From contig NZ_JACTVA010000037.1 in assembly GCF_014490485.1 (NCBI RefSeq), forward strand, positions 1 through 56,575: a stretch of DNA of 56,575 bases. The letters are read 5' to 3'. The first letter of the stretch is position 1. Each line of letters begins with the position of its first letter. The notes below the pieces were generated by a model. It worked only from the letters and a program-made list of their open reading frames with translations, searched no databases and was not told the origin of the DNA. The DNA is from Teichococcus aerophilus. Lineage in GTDB: Bacteria > Pseudomonadota > Alphaproteobacteria > Acetobacterales > Acetobacteraceae. This document shows positions 53,522-56,575 of this stretch, one piece after another. Position numbers and translations under genes: made by a program.

Positions 53522-54853
53522 ATGCATGTGATGCTCGACGTATCACGCCTGCTGGTCTGTGGACGCAAGCAGACCCCTTCGGGGATCGACCGCGTCGAAC
53601 TGGCCTACGCACGCCATTGGCTGGCCGCCCCGCAGAACAGCTGCAGCTTCGCGGCCCAGGACCTGCGCGGCGGCTTCGCCCTGTTGCCCCGCGCCCTGGT
53701 GGCCGAGCTGGTCGCCGAACTCTGCATCGCCTGGGATGGCGGGGATGGCCGCATCACCGCCGCCCAGCGTGCCAACCGCATCGGCCTGCAGGCCCGTGGC
53801 CGCCTGCTGCTCGGCCTCGGCCGCGCCGACCTCTCCCGCATGCTGGCCAATACCCGCCGGCTGGTCTTCCTGCTCGTCTCCCACCGCGCGCTGGAACGGA
53901 AGGGCCCGATCGAGAGCATCCGCCGCCACGGCGCCGCCTTCGTTCCGCTGATCCACGACATCATCCCCGTTACCCACCCGGAATACGCCCGCCCCGGCCA
54001 GGCCGAGACGCACCAGCGCCGCATGGCCACCACCGGCGCCCTGGCGGATGGCATCATCGCCAATTCCGAAGCCACCGCGCAGGCGCTCGCCCCCTATCTC
54101 GCCCACCGCGACTCGCAGCCGCCCATCGTCGTGGCGCCGCTGGGGATCGAGAAGGTGCCCTTCAGCCCGCGCCCGCCCGCCACCTACCGCGGCCCCGGCG
54201 CCGCCTACGCGCACCCCTCCTTTGTCACCCTCGGCACCATCGAGCCGCGCAAGAACCACCTGCTGCTGCTTCACCTGTGGCGGGACATGGCCACCACCAT
54301 GGGCAGCGACACCCCGCGCCTGACCATCGTCGGCAAGCGCGGCTGGGAAAACGAGAACGTGGTGGACATCCTGGAACGCTGCACCGCCCTCAACGGCGTC
54401 GTGCAGGAAGCCGGCCAGTTGTCGGACCGCCAGGTGGCCGGGCTGATGCGCAATTCCCGCGCCCTTCTCTTCCCCTCCTTCGCCGAAGGCTACGGCCTGC
54501 CGCTGGCCGAGGCCCTGGCCCTCGGCGTCCCCGCCATCTGCTCCGACCTGCCCGCCCTGCGCGAAGTCGGCGGCGATGTGCCGGACTACCTGGACCCGCT
54601 GGACGGCGCCGCCTGGCGCGAAGCCGTGCTGGACTACAGCCGGCCGGACAGCCCCCGCCGCGCCGCCCAGCTCGCCCGTATGGCCCGCTGGTCCGCCCCC
54701 ACCTGGGAAGGCCACTTCACCCTGGTGGAAGCCATGCTGGAACGCGTGGCCTCCCCCTCCGCCGCGCCAGCCCTCAGCTGGGGCAGCCGCCGCCAGCCGG
54801 AGGTCCTGGCCCAGCCACCTCTTGTTGCGGTGCGGGACGAAGCCGTGTCATGA
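53522..54853 (+). CDS. GT4 family glycosyltransferase
   Basis: 443 aa from ATG 53522; a TTG two codons earlier is the alternative. The N-terminal domain is variable (MHVMLDVSRLLVCGRKQTPS GIDRVELAYA, FVPLIHDIIPVTHPEYARP). The C-terminal donor domain has FVTLGTIEPRKNHLLLLHLW, LTIVGKRGWENENVVD and the GT-B signature SFAEGYGLPLAEALALGVPA ICSDLPALREVGGD. Such enzymes transfer hexoses in exopolysaccharide or O-antigen synthesis. The start TPSGIDRVELAYA is found in a subgroup linked to polysaccharide loci. It is 119 bp upstream of a polyketide synthase gene and probably in the same cluster. Confidence 0.9.
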   Translation: MHVMLDVSRLLVCGRKQTPSGIDRVELAYARHWLAAPQNSCSFAAQDLRGGFALLPRALVAELVAELCIAWDGGDGRITAAQRANRIGLQARGRLLLGLGRADLSRMLANTRRLVFLLVSHRALERKGPIESIRRHGAAFVPLIHDIIPVTHPEYARPGQAETHQRRMATTGALADGIIANSEATAQALAPYLAHRDSQPPIVVAPLGIEKVPFSPRPPATYRGPGAAYAHPSFVTLGTIEPRKNHLLLLHLWRDMATTMGSDTPRLTIVGKRGWENENVVDILERCTALNGVVQEAGQLSDRQVAGLMRNSRALLFPSFAEGYGLPLAEALALGVPAICSDLPALREVGGDVPDYLDPLDGAAWREAVLDYSRPDSPRRAAQLARMARWSAPTWEGHFTLVEAMLERVASPSAAPALSWGSRRQPEVLAQPPLVAVRDEAVS

Positions 54854-54972
54854 GCCGGCGAGCCCGCGTCCACACGGGTCCCGCCTAATCCGTTACCGCT
54901 TCGGGCCCGCCGCTTCGGGCCTGAACCCCTGACCCCATTGCGGGCCCTGCCGGCGCCCGCTGAATAGACGGA

Positions 54973-56575
54973 ATGCCCGAAGGAACTTCCACCAGCGGCC
55001 CCGGCCGCGCCGCCGAGTCCACCGCCACCGCGCCGCAGGGCACGGATCTGGCGGGCGCGCCCATTGCGATCGTCGGCGCCGCGTGCCGCCTGCCCGGTGC
55101 GCCGGATCTCGCTTCCTTCTGGTCCATGCTCGCCACCGGCACCGACGCCGTGGGCCAGCTGCCGGCCGAGCGTTTCGCCCAGCCCGCCTTCTACCACCCG
55201 CGCAAGTCCGAATCCGGCCGCTCCTACAGCTTCGCCGCTGCGCATCTGGGCGACATCGCCCAGTTCGACGCCCCCGCCTTCGGCCTCTCCCCGCGGGAGG
55301 CGGCGGAGATGGACCCGCAGCAGCGCATCCTGCTCGAAGTCGCCGCCGAAGCGGTGGAGGATGCCGGCTGGCCGCTCGCCAAACTGGCCGGCCGCCCCGT
55401 CGGCGCCTTCATCGGCGGCTCCTCGACCGACTATGCCGAGCTGCGGCTGGGCGACCCCGCCGGCATCGACCGCTACTTCATGACCGGCAACACGCTGTCG
55501 ATCCTGTCCAACCGCCTGACCAACATCTTCGACCTGCGCGGCGCCGGCCAGACCATCGACACCGCCTGCTCCTCCTCCCTCGTCGCGCTGCACATGGCGG
55601 TGCAGGCCCTGCGCTCCGGCCAGCTGGAAGCGGCGCTGGTGGGCGGCGTGCAGCTGCTGCTTTCTCCCTATGCCTTCACCGGCTTCTCCCGCGCCGGCAT
55701 GCTCTCCCAGCGCGGCCGCTGCCAGGCCTTCGATGCGGCGGCGGATGGCTATGTGCGCGGCGAAGGCGCCGGCATGGTGCTGCTCAAGCCCCTCGCCCAG
55801 GCTCTGGCGGAGGGGGACCGCGTGCGCGGCGTCATCCTCGGCACCGGCACCAACGCCGCCGGCCGCACCATCGGCCTCTCCTTGCCCAACCGGGAAGCCC
55901 AGGCCGCCCTGCTGACCCGCGTGCTGGCCGAGAGCGGCCTGGACCGCGACGACCTCGCCTATTTCGAGGCCCACGGCACCGGCACCCAGGCCGGGGACCC
56001 GGTGGAAAGCTGGGCCATCGGCCGCGCGCTGGCCCGTGGCCGCGCCACGCCGCTGCCGGTCGGCTCGGTCAAGACCAATATCGGCCACCTGGAACCCGCC
56101 TCCGGCATCGCCGGCCTGCTGAAGGCCATGCTGGTGCTGGAGAAGGGGGTGCTGCCGCCCAACCTGCACTTCAACAACCCCAACCCGAATATCGACTTCG
56201 CCGGCCTCAACATCCGCATCCCCACGGCGGCGGAATCCATCGTCACCGGCCCCGGCAGCCTCGCTGGCGTCAACAGCTTCGGCTTCGGCGGCACCAACGC
56301 CACCGTGCTGCTGGGCGCCGCCCCCGCCGTGGCGCCGCTGCCGCAGGAGGCGCCCACCGCCCTGCCGCCGCTGCTGCTGACCGCGCATTCCGAAGCCGCG
56401 CTGAAGACCCTGGCCGCCAACTGGCGGGACCGCCTCGCCGCCCTGGCCCCGCCCCCCGCCACCCAGGGTCCGGCCACGCCCCCGCCCCTGCCCACGAAGC
56501 GGACAGCGGCTTCCGGCACGCAGCGCCCCGCCGCTTCCACGCCCGCCGCTACCAAGTCCGCCGCACCCGCCGCCA
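54973..56575 (+). CDS. Type I polyketide synthase, N-terminal part (runs off the window)
   Basis: The first 534 codons of an open frame that continues past the window end. After a 28-residue leader, a complete beta-ketoacyl synthase domain covers residues 28-445: Cys199 in DTACSSSLVALH, His334 in EAHGTGTQAGDPVE and His372 in TNIGHLEPASGIAG form the full catalytic triad, so the KS should be condensing-active. Then an Ala/Pro-rich linker (from about 450, with SAPAA-type tract) leads towards what is presumably an acyltransferase domain. Domain composition and product are unknown. The upstream GT4 gene hints at a glycosylated lipid or polysaccharide. A GGA directly precedes the ATG at 54973, so the start is approximate. 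Confidence 0.93.
   Translation, partial: MPEGTSTSGPGRAAESTATAPQGTDLAGAPIAIVGAACRLPGAPDLASFWSMLATGTDAVGQLPAERFAQPAFYHPRKSESGRSYSFAAAHLGDIAQFDAPAFGLSPREAAEMDPQQRILLEVAAEAVEDAGWPLAKLAGRPVGAFIGGSSTDYAELRLGDPAGIDRYFMTGNTLSILSNRLTNIFDLRGAGQTIDTACSSSLVALHMAVQALRSGQLEAALVGGVQLLLSPYAFTGFSRAGMLSQRGRCQAFDAAADGYVRGEGAGMVLLKPLAQALAEGDRVRGVILGTGTNAAGRTIGLSLPNREAQAALLTRVLAESGLDRDDLAYFEAHGTGTQAGDPVESWAIGRALARGRATPLPVGSVKTNIGHLEPASGIAGLLKAMLVLEKGVLPPNLHFNNPNPNIDFAGLNIRIPTAAESIVTGPGSLAGVNSFGFGGTNATVLLGAAPAVAPLPQEAPTALPPLLLTAHSEAALKTLAANWRDRLAALAPPPATQGPATPPPLPTKRTAASGTQRPAASTPAATKSAAPAA

Overview
This window is GC-rich bacterial DNA with alphaproteobacterial gene content: the tail of a GcrA-type cell-cycle regulator, phosphonate uptake genes, a LOV-type sensor kinase, and many short-chain dehydrogenases and metabolite enzymes. 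Codon use and gene families fit the Acetobacteraceae (a Roseomonas-like organism). That placement is inference from style and gene content; no 16S rRNA gene is present. I saw no rRNA, tRNA, CRISPR array or transposase gene.

Layout. 1-5.8 kb: the gcrA 3' end and its terminator, then a minus-strand phosphonate/phosphate ABC transporter operon (phnC, two phnD paralogs, two phnE paralogs) behind a clear Pho-box-like promoter. 5.9-8.3 kb: a large membrane protein. 8.8-16.7 kb: an SDR oxidoreductase, an EamA transporter, divergent phnW (2-aminoethylphosphonate transaminase), a GpdQ-like phosphodiesterase, a methyltransferase, a hypothetical protein and an M20 amidohydrolase. 17-24.6 kb: a PoxB-like TPP enzyme, class II fructose-bisphosphate aldolase, an MgtC-like protein, a LysR regulator divergent from a frameshifted aldo/keto reductase, and a CNNM/CorC-type protein. 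25-32 kb: a methyltransferase, tsaC and cysQ (overlapping), a GT2 glycosyltransferase, an amidase and a GNAT enzyme. 32.7-40.5 kb: a LOV hybrid histidine kinase, a C39-like protein, a DHA2 MFS exporter, and a membrane protein overlapping a trypsin-like protease. 41-47.7 kb: pepA-holC, DUF3175, SMP-30/gluconolactonase, HxlR divergent from a glutathione transferase, and a diguanylate cyclase. 48-53.3 kb: DUF899, DUF1579, a class I amidotransferase, a GFA-family protein, an atypical SDR and a D-2-hydroxyacid dehydrogenase. 53.5 kb to the end: a GT4 glycosyltransferase and the first 534 codons of a type I polyketide synthase, behind an AT-rich leader.

The outstanding feature is a dense family of intergenic elements. 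Sixteen complete copies and three solo arms (35 arms, about 8% of the window, roughly one locus per 3 kb) lie between genes and never inside a recognisable one. A typical copy is 230-250 bp. It has about 45-bp inverted terminal arms; each arm contains a hairpin (stem CCGGGGAA/TTCCCCGG, loop usually GGAA) followed inward by C4-TTC-T5. It also has a central hairpin built on GGAGGTC/GACCTCC. Each arm, read from the neighbouring gene into the element, looks like an intrinsic terminator, and the stems carry compensatory changes between copies. The dedicated terminator of gcrA uses the same stem. I infer a MITE-like repeat that works as a portable bidirectional terminator; one copy lies inside the phn operon and another has been hit by a second repeat. 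Two unrelated repeat types and a 23-bp palindrome that replaces the same part of the arm in two copies add to the picture.
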